NCBI GenBank assembly: GCA_023426545.1
Contig: JAFAAN010000149.1
Location: 1 to 64,000 of the forward strand
Reading direction: 5' to 3'
Length of the DNA stretch: 64,000 nt
Source: Pseudomonadota bacterium
Lineage (GTDB): Bacteria > Myxococcota > Myxococcia > Myxococcales > Myxococcaceae
The number at the start of each line of letters is the position of its first letter. Positions within the stretch are counted from its first letter, which is position 1. The notes beneath the pieces were generated by a model that was not told the origin of the DNA, did not search any database, and saw nothing but the letters and a program-made list of their open reading frames with translations. Below are positions 1 through 8,275 of the stretch, piece by piece. The position numbers and the translations under genes are program-made.

Positions 1-1271
1 GTGGCGTTGGTCTGGAAGGAGGTGTCGCCCGGGACGAGGACCGCCTTGTTTGCAGCGCTGCCCACGGCCGTCACATCTCCGGGCGTCTGGGTGAAGATGG
101 AGCGCCAGTGCTGATTGGTCGAGCCCACGGTTCGGGCCGCGAACGTGGGACCAGCGCCTGGGCAAACGCCGGGGCCTTCGGGTTCCTCATCGCAGTCATT
201 GTCCAGGCCGTCGCACAGCTCGGGCGCGCCAGGGTAGGTAAACGGGTTGCCGTCATTGCAGTCGCCACCCGTGTGCACGTACTTCGCTCCAGGCGAGACA
301 CAGGACACGATGGCCGCGCCGCCGCCCACGCCATCTTCGTCGCCGTCCAGGTACCAGTCGCTGGGGGTTTCCGTGGCTTCGCACGTGGTAGCGATGCCCG
401 ACGCGTCGCAGACCTCGATGCCGGGACACTGGGCGGCCGCCTCGCAGGCGGAGCCGACCTGCGGGAAGAGCTCGTCGATGCGACCGTCGCAGTTGTCATC
501 CACGCCGTTGCAGAGCTCCTGGGCCCCGGGCCGGATGCTGGGGTTGTTGTCGTCACAGTCGTCGGCGGGGCCCGGGACGTAGCCCGGATCGATGCCCCCG
601 CAGAAGGCGAGCGGCGGGGCGTGCATGTCGCCGCGCCCGTCCTGGTCCTTGTCGGGATAGGCATACACGGCATCGGGCGCGTTGCAGATGACGTTGAAGT
701 TCGGGCCGCAGGCCCGCGTCCCCGGGCAGTTCGCCCCTTCGATGCAGCTCTGCCCCAGGAGGAGCTCCTCCTGGTCGGAGACGCCGTTGCAGTTGTCGTC
801 GACGTCGTTGCAGCGCTCTTCCGCGCCGGGGTGGATGTCAGGGTTGCTGTCGTTGCAGTCCGTGCCGCCGCTGAGCACATCGACATAGCCGTCACCGTCG
901 GCGTCCGAGGCCTGGAGTGACAGCGTCACCGGGACGGCCTGTCCGGGCGTGAGCGTCGCCAGGGCGCTGGTGCTCACCACGGCGGAGCCTTCGTCGCAGC
1001 TCCGCTCGTGCGCGAGCGCTTCGACCCGGACCGACGAGCCCCAGCCACCGGGCGCAATCACCGCGGCCACCAGGGAGCCGCCGGTGCGGTCCCCCTTGCC
1101 CTCGACAGACTTCGAGAGCTCCTTGCCGCTGCTCTCGTCTCGGGCCTTCACGAGCACACAGCCCGGCAGGAAGCCCGAATAATTCACCGTGACTTTCACA
1201 GCCCCGGGGCTTTCATCTTTCTTACAGCCGACCAGCGCGAGGAGAGGGATGAGCACCAGGATGCGTCGCAT
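1..1271 (-). CDS. MopE-like multi-Cys/Asp repeat lipoprotein (3' part outside window)
   Basis: The frame is open from an ATG at 1269-1271 to the window edge (423 codons), so the C-terminus is missing. It starts with a lipoprotein signal (MRRILVLIPLLALVGCKKDE, lipobox Cys16). Three Asp/Cys-rich repeats follow at about residues 115-345. Each has a DxDxDG-type calcium-like loop, then DCND or DCDD, then CN/CDxxDNxCD, as in the 'putative metal-binding' MopE family. After the third repeat the sequence changes to a region that looks like the start of a beta-propeller or kelch-like domain. It is probably an outer-membrane or surface lipoprotein that binds metal; the ligand is unknown. No Shine-Dalgarno is obvious before the ATG. 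Confidence 0.85.
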   Translation of the reverse strand, partial: MRRILVLIPLLALVGCKKDESPGAVKVTVNYSGFLPGCVLVKARDESSGKELSKSVEGKGDRTGGSLVAAVIAPGGWGSSVRVEALAHERSCDEGSAVVSTSALATLTPGQAVPVTLSLQASDADGDGYVDVLSGGTDCNDSNPDIHPGAEERCNDVDDNCNGVSDQEELLLGQSCIEGANCPGTRACGPNFNVICNAPDAVYAYPDKDQDGRGDMHAPPLAFCGGIDPGYVPGPADDCDDNNPSIRPGAQELCNGVDDNCDGRIDELFPQVGSACEAAAQCPGIEVCDASGIATTCEATETPSDWYLDGDEDGVGGGAAIVSCVSPGAKYVHTGGDCNDGNPFTYPGAPELCDGLDNDCDEEPEGPGVCPGAGPTFAARTVGSTNQHWRSIFTQTPGDVTAVGSAANKAVLVPGDTSFQTNA

Positions 1272-1326
1272 GGTGGGCAGTCTAGCGCGTCCCCACCATG
1301 CCGGCGCGTCCTCACGCGAGTTGCCC

Positions 1327-1944
1327 CTACCTCACGGACGGGTAGTCCGAGTGGACGACTTCCAGACGTGTATCGGCGGCGATGCTGGCGGGGGTGACCA
1401 ACTCCAGGTCCAGCGGCACCCGTTTCCCGTAGCGCTCACGGAGCTGTTGTTTCAGCCCCTTCACCTCGAGCGAGTCCAGCCGCTCCAGCTTCCCGTACGT
1501 CACACCCGCGCCCTCGGCGTAGGCCTTGTGGACCAGCTCCGAGCAATACAGCGCGTCGTCCCCCCACCCGAAGCGCCAGTCGTACGGCTTGCCCAGGTGT
1601 GTCTTGGCCGCCGCCACAGCGCGCTGCCGCTGCGCATCACTCAGCTCGCGAGGACGCAGCACCAGGATGCCGCCCTTCACGCCCCGGGCCTTCCACTTCG
1701 AGAACCGGATTCTCTGCACAGGCTGTACGGCCTCCACCACCCAGGCGCCCTGCTCCGTCACCTCCACGATACCCACATGTGACAAAGGGCTCTGCGTGGC
1801 CCTCTGGATGGCCTGGGACTGCGAGGAGCGCGAGGTGTGCAGGACGATGTCGCCCGTCTTCAGCCGGCCTTCCAGGTCCTCGCGTGGCGCCGCGGCCACG
1901 TTGTGGGCTCCCAACCACACCATCATCATGAGCAGCCAGCGCAT
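1327..1944 (-). CDS. YiiX/YebB-like NlpC/P60-type hydrolase (permuted papain fold), secreted
   Basis: 205 residues from the ATG at 1942-1944. I chose this start because AAAGGA lies 7 bases upstream; another ATG two codons earlier sits too close to it. A signal peptide (MRWLLMMMVWLGAHNVAAA) precedes a mature domain with the permuted-papain layout: GDIVLHTS near residue 31, LSHVGIVEV with His56, and ALYCSELVHKAYAEG with Cys134 as the likely nucleophile. This order (His before Cys) is that of the YiiX/YaeF group of the NlpC/P60 superfamily, which cleave peptide or lipid amide or ester bonds. The substrate is unknown. It is convergent to nothing close and stands alone. Confidence 0.8.
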   Translation of the reverse strand: MRWLLMMMVWLGAHNVAAAPREDLEGRLKTGDIVLHTSRSSQSQAIQRATQSPLSHVGIVEVTEQGAWVVEAVQPVQRIRFSKWKARGVKGGILVLRPRELSDAQRQRAVAAAKTHLGKPYDWRFGWGDDALYCSELVHKAYAEGAGVTYGKLERLDSLEVKGLKQQLRERYGKRVPLDLELVTPASIAADTRLEVVHSDYPSVR

Positions 1945-2051
1945 CGCCATGTCCTTTCGCGTACTTACTCGTGTCCGCGGTGGCGCAGTGCAGCCCGGAT
2001 GCCAGGAATTCATGGAGTGATGGGCGGCCCCGTGGTGGCAGGAGGCGGGCG

Positions 2052-2609
2052 CTATCCCGGCTCCCGGCCGAGCATCACCTCCAACTGGGGATGGTAGTGC
2101 CCGCCCCGGCTCTCGAAGAGCACCAGCCGGTCCACGAGCCCCTCGCCCAGGGTGGTCTCCGACAGCGCCTGGACGCAGGAGGCCAGGGCGGCGTCTCCCC
2201 GCGGCGCCCGCGAGCGCGCCAGGGTGAGGTGCGCGGTGTACTCCCGATGCTCGGGCTCGAAGCCCAGGGGCTGGAGCACCCGGGCGGTGTCCGCCTGCAA
2301 GGCCTTCAGTGCCTCCGTGGCGCCACGCACGTCGGCCCAGAGCACGCGAGGGTGCTCGGGAGCGCCGAACGCGCCGCCGCCCGTCACGGACAGGAGGAAG
2401 GGCGCATGCCGCGCGCCCACGGGTGTCAGCGCTTCACGGAGGGCGGGCAGGCGCGCCGCGTCCACATCCCCCAGGAAGACGAGCGTGAGGTGGAGCCGCT
2501 CCGTCTTCACCCAGCGGGCGCGGGGGGCCAGGGCGCGCAGGTGCTGTATCCGCGCGGCGGTGCTCGCCTCGATGGCGGTGCCCAGGGTGACGGCGGTGAA
2601 CAGTCGCAT
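2052..2609 (-). CDS. thpR: RNA 2',3'-cyclic phosphodiesterase (LigT/ThpR family)
   Basis: 185 residues, the usual length for the 2H phosphoesterase ThpR/LigT. Both catalytic HxTx motifs are present: HLTLVFLG with His40 and HLTLARSR with His127. The N-terminus MRLFTAVTLG is typical. The start at 2609 has AGGAG 9 bases upstream, so the longer open frame upstream is not used. Family members hydrolyse 2',3'-cyclic phosphate on RNA ends and can join tRNA halves in vitro; the cellular role is unclear. The gene is divergent from the cyclase gene at 2761. Confidence 0.9.
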   Translation of the reverse strand: MRLFTAVTLGTAIEASTAARIQHLRALAPRARWVKTERLHLTLVFLGDVDAARLPALREALTPVGARHAPFLLSVTGGGAFGAPEHPRVLWADVRGATEALKALQADTARVLQPLGFEPEHREYTAHLTLARSRAPRGDAALASCVQALSETTLGEGLVDRLVLFESRGGHYHPQLEVMLGREPG

Positions 2610-2760
2610 GGCTCGGTGCTCCTGCGTCGATGGGCGGAGGGGCGGCCGTCCGCCAGCGTGTCTCAGCATAGGGGCTCGCCGTGGCGGATGCGTCACGCCC
2701 GCCGCGACGGCGCGGGGCCCGATTGGTGACGCCAAGGTGGCTGGGCTAGCGTCCGAGGGG

Positions 2761-3993
2761 ATGCCGAAGCGCTATCACGTCGATGAGCCCCTCCAGAAAC
2801 GGCTGAACGGTTGGCGGGCGCAGGTGGGGGAGTGGCTCAACCGGGTGCGGGTGGCGGGGACGGCGAGCTGGTGGGGGGTGGCGTGGGTGGACGACTGGCG
2901 CGTGCCGGGGTGGGCCCTGGCCGCCTACGTGCTGCTGGCGTTCGCGCTCTGGCTGGGCGCGCGGCGCCTGCCCGCGCTGGGGCGGCGGCCCGCGCTGGGC
3001 GTGATGTTCATCGACATGCCCGCCGTCTGCTTCCTCCAGTGGCTGTCCATCCAGGGGGCGGAGTCCCGGGGTGTCGCGGCCCTGCTCACGCTGGGCGTGT
3101 TCATCACCCTGGTGGTCGTCGTGGCGCTGCTGACGCTGTCGCGCCGGGTCGTGGCGGTAGCGACGCTGCTGGCCATCGGCCTGGAGGGCTGGCTCCTGCT
3201 CCAGGCGCGCCTGCCGCCCGAGTCGTTCCTCTCCGGCATGGTGCTGGTGCTGACGCTGGCCGCGCTGGCCGCGTCCTTCGTCGGTCGGCAGGTGATGGGG
3301 CTGGTGCAGGAGGTGGCCCAGGAGGAGGTGCAGCGCGAGCGCCTGGGCCGCTACTTCTCGCCAGAGGTGGCCCGCCAGATTGCCGAGCGCGGCACCGACG
3401 CCGGAAGCGGCGAGCACCGCGAGGTGACGCTCCTCTTCTCCGACATCCGCGGCTTCACCTCCATGTCCGAGCGCATGGACAGCCCCCACGTGGTGACGCT
3501 GCTCAACGAGTACCTGTCGCGCATGGTGGAGGTGGTGTTCCGCCACGGCGGGACGCTCGACAAGTTCATCGGCGACGGCATCCTCGCGTACTTCGGCGCG
3601 CCGCTGGAGCTGCCCGGCCACCCCCAGGCGGCCGTCGCCTGCGGGCTGGCGATGTTGGAAGCGCTGGAGGCGCTCAACGCCGAGCGCGTCCGTCGGGGCG
3701 AGGAGCCGCTGCGTATCGGTATTGGCATCCACACCGGGCGCGTGGTGGTGGGCGACGTGGGCAGCGAGCGGCGGCGCGAGTACACCGTGATTGGCGACGC
3801 GGTGAACCTGGCCAGTCGTATCGAGGGGCTCACCAAGAAGGTGGGCGTCCCCATGCTCGTGTCCGGCGCCACGCAGGAGCGCTGTGGGGACGCGTTCCAC
3901 TTCGAGCCGGCCACGCCCCTGCCAGTGGCGGGGAAGGCGCAGCCGGTGGCCACGTTCATGCCCCACACGGCCGCTGGGCGCGTGGCAGGCTGA
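2761..3993 (+). CDS. Class III adenylate/guanylate cyclase with N-terminal membrane domain
   Basis: 410 residues from ATG 2761, with GAGGGG directly upstream. About five hydrophobic segments lie between residues 50 and 180. A short linker (ERLGRYFSPEVARQI, about 193-207) precedes a class III nucleotidyl cyclase domain. Both metal-binding aspartates are present: FSDIRGFTS (Asp228) and DKFIGDGILAYFG (Asp272). The purine-contact Lys268 is there, and the transition-state region YTVIGDAVNLASR is intact. This architecture (CHASE2-less membrane anchor, one catalytic domain, homodimer expected) is common in myxobacteria. It probably makes cAMP, though cyclase substrate cannot be fixed by eye. The sensed signal is unknown. 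Confidence 0.9.
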   Translation: MPKRYHVDEPLQKRLNGWRAQVGEWLNRVRVAGTASWWGVAWVDDWRVPGWALAAYVLLAFALWLGARRLPALGRRPALGVMFIDMPAVCFLQWLSIQGAESRGVAALLTLGVFITLVVVVALLTLSRRVVAVATLLAIGLEGWLLLQARLPPESFLSGMVLVLTLAALAASFVGRQVMGLVQEVAQEEVQRERLGRYFSPEVARQIAERGTDAGSGEHREVTLLFSDIRGFTSMSERMDSPHVVTLLNEYLSRMVEVVFRHGGTLDKFIGDGILAYFGAPLELPGHPQAAVACGLAMLEALEALNAERVRRGEEPLRIGIGIHTGRVVVGDVGSERRREYTVIGDAVNLASRIEGLTKKVGVPMLVSGATQERCGDAFHFEPATPLPVAGKAQPVATFMPHTAAGRVAG

Positions 3994-4062
3994 GGACCGG
4001 GCCACGCGCTCGGGCCGCCGACGGCAGGTGACGGTGACGTCCCCGCCGCCAGCGGGTGTGAC

Positions 4063-5496
4063 TCAGTACGCCTTGGAGAACACGATGCGGCCCGGCGAGG
4101 GCTCGCCCGTGACGACGCACTTGCCCGGCTCCTGCTTGAGGTCGAAGGGACGGCAGCGCGTCGTCAGGCCCGTCTCCTCCTTGATGCGCGCCTCGACCTT
4201 GGGGTCCAGGTTCCAGTGCGCCAGCAGGAAGCCCTGGTCCGCCTTCTCCTTCAGCTCCTCGTAGGAGTTCACCTCGAAGGTGTGCGAGTCGCGGAAGGCC
4301 TTGGCCTTGGCGAAGAGGTCCTTCTGCATGGCGTCCAGCATCGCCTGCGCCTTGGAGACGGCCTCGCCCAGCGAGACGAACTCCTTCTGGCGCACGTCGC
4401 GGCGGACCATGACGCACGAGTCCTTGGCCAGGTCCTTGGGCCCCAGCTCGATGCGCAGGCACGTGCCGATGAGCTCGTGCTCGTTGTACTTGAAGCCCGG
4501 GCTCTTGGTGTCGTCGTCGTCCAGCTCCACGCCCAGGCCCGCCTTGCGCAGGTCCGCGGCCAGCGCGTGCGTCTTCTCCAGCACCTGCGCCTTCTCCGCG
4601 TCGGAGGCCTTGCCGAAGATGGGGATGATGACCACGTGCGTGGCCGCCAGCTTCGGCGGGACGATGAGGCCGGCGTCATCCGAGTGGGTCATGATGAGGC
4701 CGCCGATGAGGCGCGTGGACACGCCCCAGGACGTCTGCCACACGTAGTGCTGCTTGCCGTCGCGGCCCTGGAACTGGGTGTCGAAGGCCTTGGCGAAGTT
4801 CTGGCCCAGGTTGTGGCTGGTGCCCGCCTGGAGCGCCTTCTTGTCCTGCATCATCGCTTCGATGCTGTAGGTGCGCAGCGCGCCGGCGAAGCGCTCGGAC
4901 TCCGACTTCTGGCCGGTCAGCACCGGCATCGCCATGTAGTCCTCGGCGAAGGTCCGGTACACCTCCAGCATCTGCCGCGTCTCCTTCTCCGCGTCCTCCT
5001 CCGTCTCGTGGCAGGTGTGGCCCTCCTGCCAGAGGAACTCGGTGGTGCGCAGGAACAGGCGCGTGCGCATCTCCCAGCGCATCACGTTCGCCCACTGGTT
5101 GAGCAGCAGCGGGAGGTCCCGGTAGCTCTGGATCCACTTGGCGAAGCTGCGGTTGATGATGGTCTCACTGGTGGGCCGGATGACGTAGGGCTCCTCCAGC
5201 TTCGAGCCACCCGCGTGGGTGACGACGGCGAGCTGCGGGTTGAAGCCCTCCACGTGCTCGGCTTCCTTCTTCAGGTAGCTCTCGGGGATGAGCAGCGGGA
5301 AGTACGCGTTCTTGTGGCCCAGGTCCTTGAACATCTTGTCCAGGACGCGCTGCATGTTCTCCCACAGCGCATAGCCATTGGGCCGGATGACCATGCAGCC
5401 CTTCACGTCCGAGTAGTCGGCGAGCTTCGCCTTCTGGACCAGGTCGACGTACCACTCGGAAAAGCCCTTCTCGCGGGGCGTGAGCTTCTCGGCCAT
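4063..5496 (-). CDS. proS: Prolyl-tRNA synthetase, archaeal/eukaryotic-like (type 3)
   Basis: 477 residues. It charges tRNA-Pro with proline. The short form, without the editing insertion of typical bacterial ProRS, and the C-terminal zinc-binding-like region ending in Tyr (GRIVFSKAY) mark the archaeal/eukaryotic-type enzyme (ProS type 3). Class II signatures are clear: a proline/ATP pocket with VIRPTSETIIN near residue 105, VMRWEMRTRLFLRTTEFLWQ near 138, and TSWGVSTRLIGGLIMTHSDD near 254. This type occurs in several bacterial groups, including deltaproteobacteria. The ATG at 5496 lies 12 bases after GAAGG. It is the only housekeeping translation gene in the window. Confidence 0.97.
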   Translation of the reverse strand: MAEKLTPREKGFSEWYVDLVQKAKLADYSDVKGCMVIRPNGYALWENMQRVLDKMFKDLGHKNAYFPLLIPESYLKKEAEHVEGFNPQLAVVTHAGGSKLEEPYVIRPTSETIINRSFAKWIQSYRDLPLLLNQWANVMRWEMRTRLFLRTTEFLWQEGHTCHETEEDAEKETRQMLEVYRTFAEDYMAMPVLTGQKSESERFAGALRTYSIEAMMQDKKALQAGTSHNLGQNFAKAFDTQFQGRDGKQHYVWQTSWGVSTRLIGGLIMTHSDDAGLIVPPKLAATHVVIIPIFGKASDAEKAQVLEKTHALAADLRKAGLGVELDDDDTKSPGFKYNEHELIGTCLRIELGPKDLAKDSCVMVRRDVRQKEFVSLGEAVSKAQAMLDAMQKDLFAKAKAFRDSHTFEVNSYEELKEKADQGFLLAHWNLDPKVEARIKEETGLTTRCRPFDLKQEPGKCVVTGEPSPGRIVFSKAY

Positions 5497-5624
5497 GTGC
5501 GGAGCACCCTTCGAAAGTCGTGGAAAGAGGACGGTTGCCTACGCTGGGGCCACCCGGAAATCAACGGCCCCGTCATCCCCGGCGCCGCCCGGCCTCCCAG
5601 CTCCATCCTCGCGGGGATTGTGTT

Positions 5625-5643
5625 TTTCGACCAACGGTCGAAA
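5625..5643 (+). promoter_or_regulatory. Palindromic operator candidate for the downstream TetR regulator
   Basis: A perfect inverted repeat TTTCGACC-AAC-GGTCGAAA lies 39 bases before the DUF4336 start codon at 5682, in an AT-rich patch of an otherwise GC-rich spacer. TetR-family operators are often short palindromes with a GACC...GGTC core. The second gene of this operon encodes a TetR protein, so autoregulation through this site is likely. This is inference from position and symmetry. Confidence 0.5.
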
Positions 5644-5681
5644 TAATGAGCAGGGGTCGGATTCGCTTCCAGGAGGCAGCC

Positions 5682-6356
5682 ATGTTTCGACAGGTGGCCG
5701 AGGGCGTGTATGCCCACACGGTGGAGTTCCGGTTGGGAGGGATGGACCTGGGGGGCCGGATGACGGCCGTCCGCCTGCCGGACGGGGGGCTGTGGCTCCA
5801 CTCGCCCGTGCGCTTCAGCCAGGAAGTGCGGGCCGCGGTGGATGCGCTCGGGCCGGTGCGCTTCCTGGTGGCGCCCAACCTGATGCACCACCTGAGCCTG
5901 CGGGACTGGGCGGCGGCCTATCCGGACGCGAAGGTGGCCGCGCCCGCGGGGCTGCGGCGCAAGCGGCCGGATTTGCGCATCGACGTGGCGCTGGAGGACA
6001 CCGCTGACGCCGGCTGGGCCTCCGTCCTGGAGCAGGTGCTCGTGCGGGGGATGCCGAAGGTGGACGAGGTGCTCTTCTTCCACCGGCCCACCCGGACGCT
6101 GCTCGTTACGGACCTGGCGTTCAATGTCCACCGGACGGGCTCGTGGCTGACGCGCGCGTACCTGAAGCTGAGCGGCGCGTGGCAGCGGCTGGCGCCCTCG
6201 ATGCTGGTCCGCTCCGTCATCAAGGACCGGGCGGCCGTGCGCGCGTCACTGGCGCGCGTCCAGGCGTGGGACGTGGAGCGAGTGGTGGTGTGCCACGGTG
6301 ACGTGGTGGAGCAGGGCGGCCAGGAGGCGGTGACGCATGCCTTCGCCCGGCTCTAG
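5682..6356 (+). CDS. DUF4336-type protein (metallo-beta-lactamase-like fold)
   Basis: 224 residues from ATG 5682, with AGGAGG 5 bases upstream. The N-terminus (FRQVAEGVYAHTVEFRLGG) and the region VAPNLMHHLSLRDWAAAYPDA match the DUF4336 family. That family resembles metallo-beta-lactamase proteins but has a degenerate metal site: here MHHL is present and a late HGD motif (VVVCHGDVVEQGG) remains. No enzymatic reaction is established for the family. It overlaps the next gene, a TetR regulator, by 20 bases, so the two are co-transcribed and probably translationally coupled. Confidence 0.75.
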   Translation: MFRQVAEGVYAHTVEFRLGGMDLGGRMTAVRLPDGGLWLHSPVRFSQEVRAAVDALGPVRFLVAPNLMHHLSLRDWAAAYPDAKVAAPAGLRRKRPDLRIDVALEDTADAGWASVLEQVLVRGMPKVDEVLFFHRPTRTLLVTDLAFNVHRTGSWLTRAYLKLSGAWQRLAPSMLVRSVIKDRAAVRASLARVQAWDVERVVVCHGDVVEQGGQEAVTHAFARL

Positions 6357-7065
6357 CGGTGGTGGCCGCAGGCCCGCGCCGGGTCGCCGCCGGGGACCTT
6401 CGCCGTCCGCTGGAGGTCCTGCCCCTGGCGCCGCGCCCTCCGAGCGTGAGGCCCGCAAGGCACGCCGTCAGGAGGGGCGCCGTCAGGCCATCCTCGCCGC
6501 GGCCCGGGTGGTGCTGGCGCGGAGCGGGGTGGGGGCGCTGACGTTGGAGGCCGTGGCGGCGGAGGCGGACCTGAGCAAGCCCTCTCTCTTCTACTACTTC
6601 CGCTCCAAGGAGGACCTCGTCGGGGCGCTGGCGGTGGAGGGGCTGGAGCGGGAGGTGGCGGTGCTGGAGGCGGCGGTGGCGGCCGCGGGCAGCGGGGTGG
6701 AGGCCCTGGCCGCGCTGGTGCGGGCCCGGGTGGATTTGTACTCGGAGGACCTGGAGGGCTTCCGGGTCGTCTACCTCTGGCCTCAGTTGATGGGGCGCCA
6801 GTCCGAGGCCCACCGGGCCCGCGTCCTGGCGCTGAGTGGACGGCTGAACGACGCGCTGGAGGCGCGGCTCCACGCGGATGCGCGCGCGGGCCGCCAGGCG
6901 CCGGGGCTTCAGCCGCGTCGGCTGGCCAACGTGGCCTGGACCATGGCGCACGGGGTGCTGTCCCTGGTGGCCGGATTGGAGCACTCCGGGGTGGGGACGC
7001 GCTACACGGCGTCGCAGCTTCGTGACGAGTCCTGTGCGGTATTGCTGCGCAGCAGCGGCCGATAG
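6337..7065 (+). CDS. TetR/AcrR family transcriptional regulator
   Basis: 242 residues from ATG 6337, inside the end of the DUF4336 gene. A Pro/Gly-rich N-terminal arm of about 40 residues precedes the helix-turn-helix domain (about 46-95). That domain carries the usual signature: RRQAILAAARVVLARSG, LTLEAVAAEADLSKPSLFYY, FRSKEDLVGAL. The C-terminal half is a ligand-binding and dimerisation domain of unknown specificity. It probably represses its own operon through the palindrome at 5625-5643. The low-complexity arm is unusual, and a later start near residue 35 cannot be excluded. Confidence 0.9.
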   Translation: MPSPGSSGGGRRPAPGRRRGPSPSAGGPAPGAAPSEREARKARRQEGRRQAILAAARVVLARSGVGALTLEAVAAEADLSKPSLFYYFRSKEDLVGALAVEGLEREVAVLEAAVAAAGSGVEALAALVRARVDLYSEDLEGFRVVYLWPQLMGRQSEAHRARVLALSGRLNDALEARLHADARAGRQAPGLQPRRLANVAWTMAHGVLSLVAGLEHSGVGTRYTASQLRDESCAVLLRSSGR

Positions 7066-7137
7066 GGCGGCTGGGAAGCAGGGGAGCGGCGCGCTATGTA
7101 GAGGGCCTCTTTTTCCTGTGGTCCTCTTGGAGGCTTC

Positions 7138-7752
7138 ATGCGGTCGTACCTTGCGTCTCTCGGGGTTGCTGGTGTGGTGTCGGTGTGCCTTGTCTCCGGT
7201 TCCGCGCTCGCCAACTCGTCGGGCATCAGCGGCAGAAGTGGCAAGGACGGAGCGAGCGTCACCTGTGCGGAGTGTCACTCGGGCGGCGCGACACCCACGG
7301 TGACCATCGAAGGGCCCAACACGCTCGCGCCGGGCGCCACCGGCAACTACACGTTCATCGTCCGGGGAGGGCCGGCGAGGGGGGCGGGCTTCAACGTGGC
7401 GGTGAGCGACGAGAAGGCCACGCTCAACGCGGTCTCGGGCTCGGGTGCGCGCAAGCTGAGCGGTGAGCTGACCCACACGACCATCCGGTCCTTCACCAAT
7501 GGCGAGGCCCGCTTCGACTTCACCCTGGTGGCGCCGGCCGACCCGGGCCGCATCACCCTCTACGGCGCGGGCAACTCGGTGAACGACAACGGCACCGACG
7601 AGGGCGACGCCTCGGCCACCACCACGCTCGACATCAACGTCGGGGGCGACGGGGGCGCTAAAGACGAGGGCGGCTGCGCCGCCGCGGGCGGTGTCCCCCT
7701 GCTGGGCGCGGCACTGGTGCTGCTCGGCACCCGCCTGCGCCGCCGCCGCTAG
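7138..7752 (+). CDS. MYXO-CTERM-anchored exported protein with CxxCH motif
   Basis: 204 residues from ATG 7138; CTTGGAGG lies 6 bases upstream. A signal peptide ends near residue 25 (GSALANSS). The mature protein has TCAECHSGG at about residues 41-49, a CxxCH motif that could bind heme, followed by an Ig-like beta domain. The tail GGCAAAGGVPLLGAALVLLG plus RLRRRR is a MYXO-CTERM sorting signal, which anchors proteins to the myxobacterial surface. I recall a named family for this protein (MXAN_6652 family, 'choice-of-anchor V' domain). Function is unknown; the single CxxCH is shared by that family. Confidence 0.85.
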   Translation: MRSYLASLGVAGVVSVCLVSGSALANSSGISGRSGKDGASVTCAECHSGGATPTVTIEGPNTLAPGATGNYTFIVRGGPARGAGFNVAVSDEKATLNAVSGSGARKLSGELTHTTIRSFTNGEARFDFTLVAPADPGRITLYGAGNSVNDNGTDEGDASATTTLDINVGGDGGAKDEGGCAAAGGVPLLGAALVLLGTRLRRRR

Positions 7753-7783
7753 GACTGCTCGTCCTCGGCCTGGAAGGTGGCCC

Positions 7784-8062
7784 TCAGTGTCCGGAGGCCA
7801 CCGAGGCGGTGAACTCCTCCGGCAGAAAGGTATCGAAGGGCGGCAGCCGCGCCTTCACGCGCGAGCCGCCCGCGAGCCGCAGGATGGCGAGGGACACCAG
7901 CCCCAGCCCCACGGCGCTGCGCAGCGGCGCCGGACGGCGCGCTCGGCGGCGGGCGCGGTAGCCGCGAAGGCCCAGCGGCAGCAGGGCCACGGGGAGTGCC
8001 GCCAGCGCCAGGGCGCGCCAGCAGCGTCGGCCAGACGTCTTGGGTGCCAGTGTCGTTTCCAT
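7784..8062 (-). CDS. Small two-TM membrane protein, hypothetical
   Basis: 92 residues from ATG 8060-8062. An alternative ATG eight codons upstream (8086) is possible; neither has a strong ribosome site. Two hydrophobic segments (about 17-33 and 49-64) flank a very basic loop (RGYRARRRARRPAPLR), which suggests a small inner-membrane protein with the loop in the cytoplasm. The C-terminal 25 residues are soluble. It is convergent with the MYXO-CTERM gene and divergent from the gene at 8276. I recognise no family, and it could be a spurious frame. Confidence 0.45.
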   Translation of the reverse strand: METTLAPKTSGRRCWRALALAALPVALLPLGLRGYRARRRARRPAPLRSAVGLGLVSLAILRLAGGSRVKARLPPFDTFLPEEFTASVASGH

Positions 8063-8275
8063 CAAAGAACAGATTGGGCGCGGCATGCGGCCCAGGGAAG
8101 GGCGGTCCGGTGTGGAGGCCGGCGGGCTCCCGGGTCGGGATGCCCCCATGCGAGGCGGACAGGGCCCCGCTGCCTTGCTCCCTGATTGCCCATTGCCTGC
8201 CTGCCCTCCGCGCGAGCCTGGGAGGGCGAGGCGACAGGGCGTCCTTGGGGAACATAACATCGCGCCCCTCCCGAC

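Noticed and set aside
71..920. Frames on both strands over the MopE-like gene
   Set aside because: Thr/Ser/Arg- or Val/Ala-rich shadows; the MopE repeats are in a frame open to the window edge.
2152..2760. N-terminal extension of the cyclase gene
   Set aside because: The extension overlaps the thpR gene on the other strand and has Arg/Ser-rich nonsense composition; ATG 2761 has its own ribosome site.
7749..8255. 168-codon minus-strand frame near 8 kb
   Set aside because: Pro/Gly/Arg-rich without motif; the alternative frame with two membrane segments is more protein-like.
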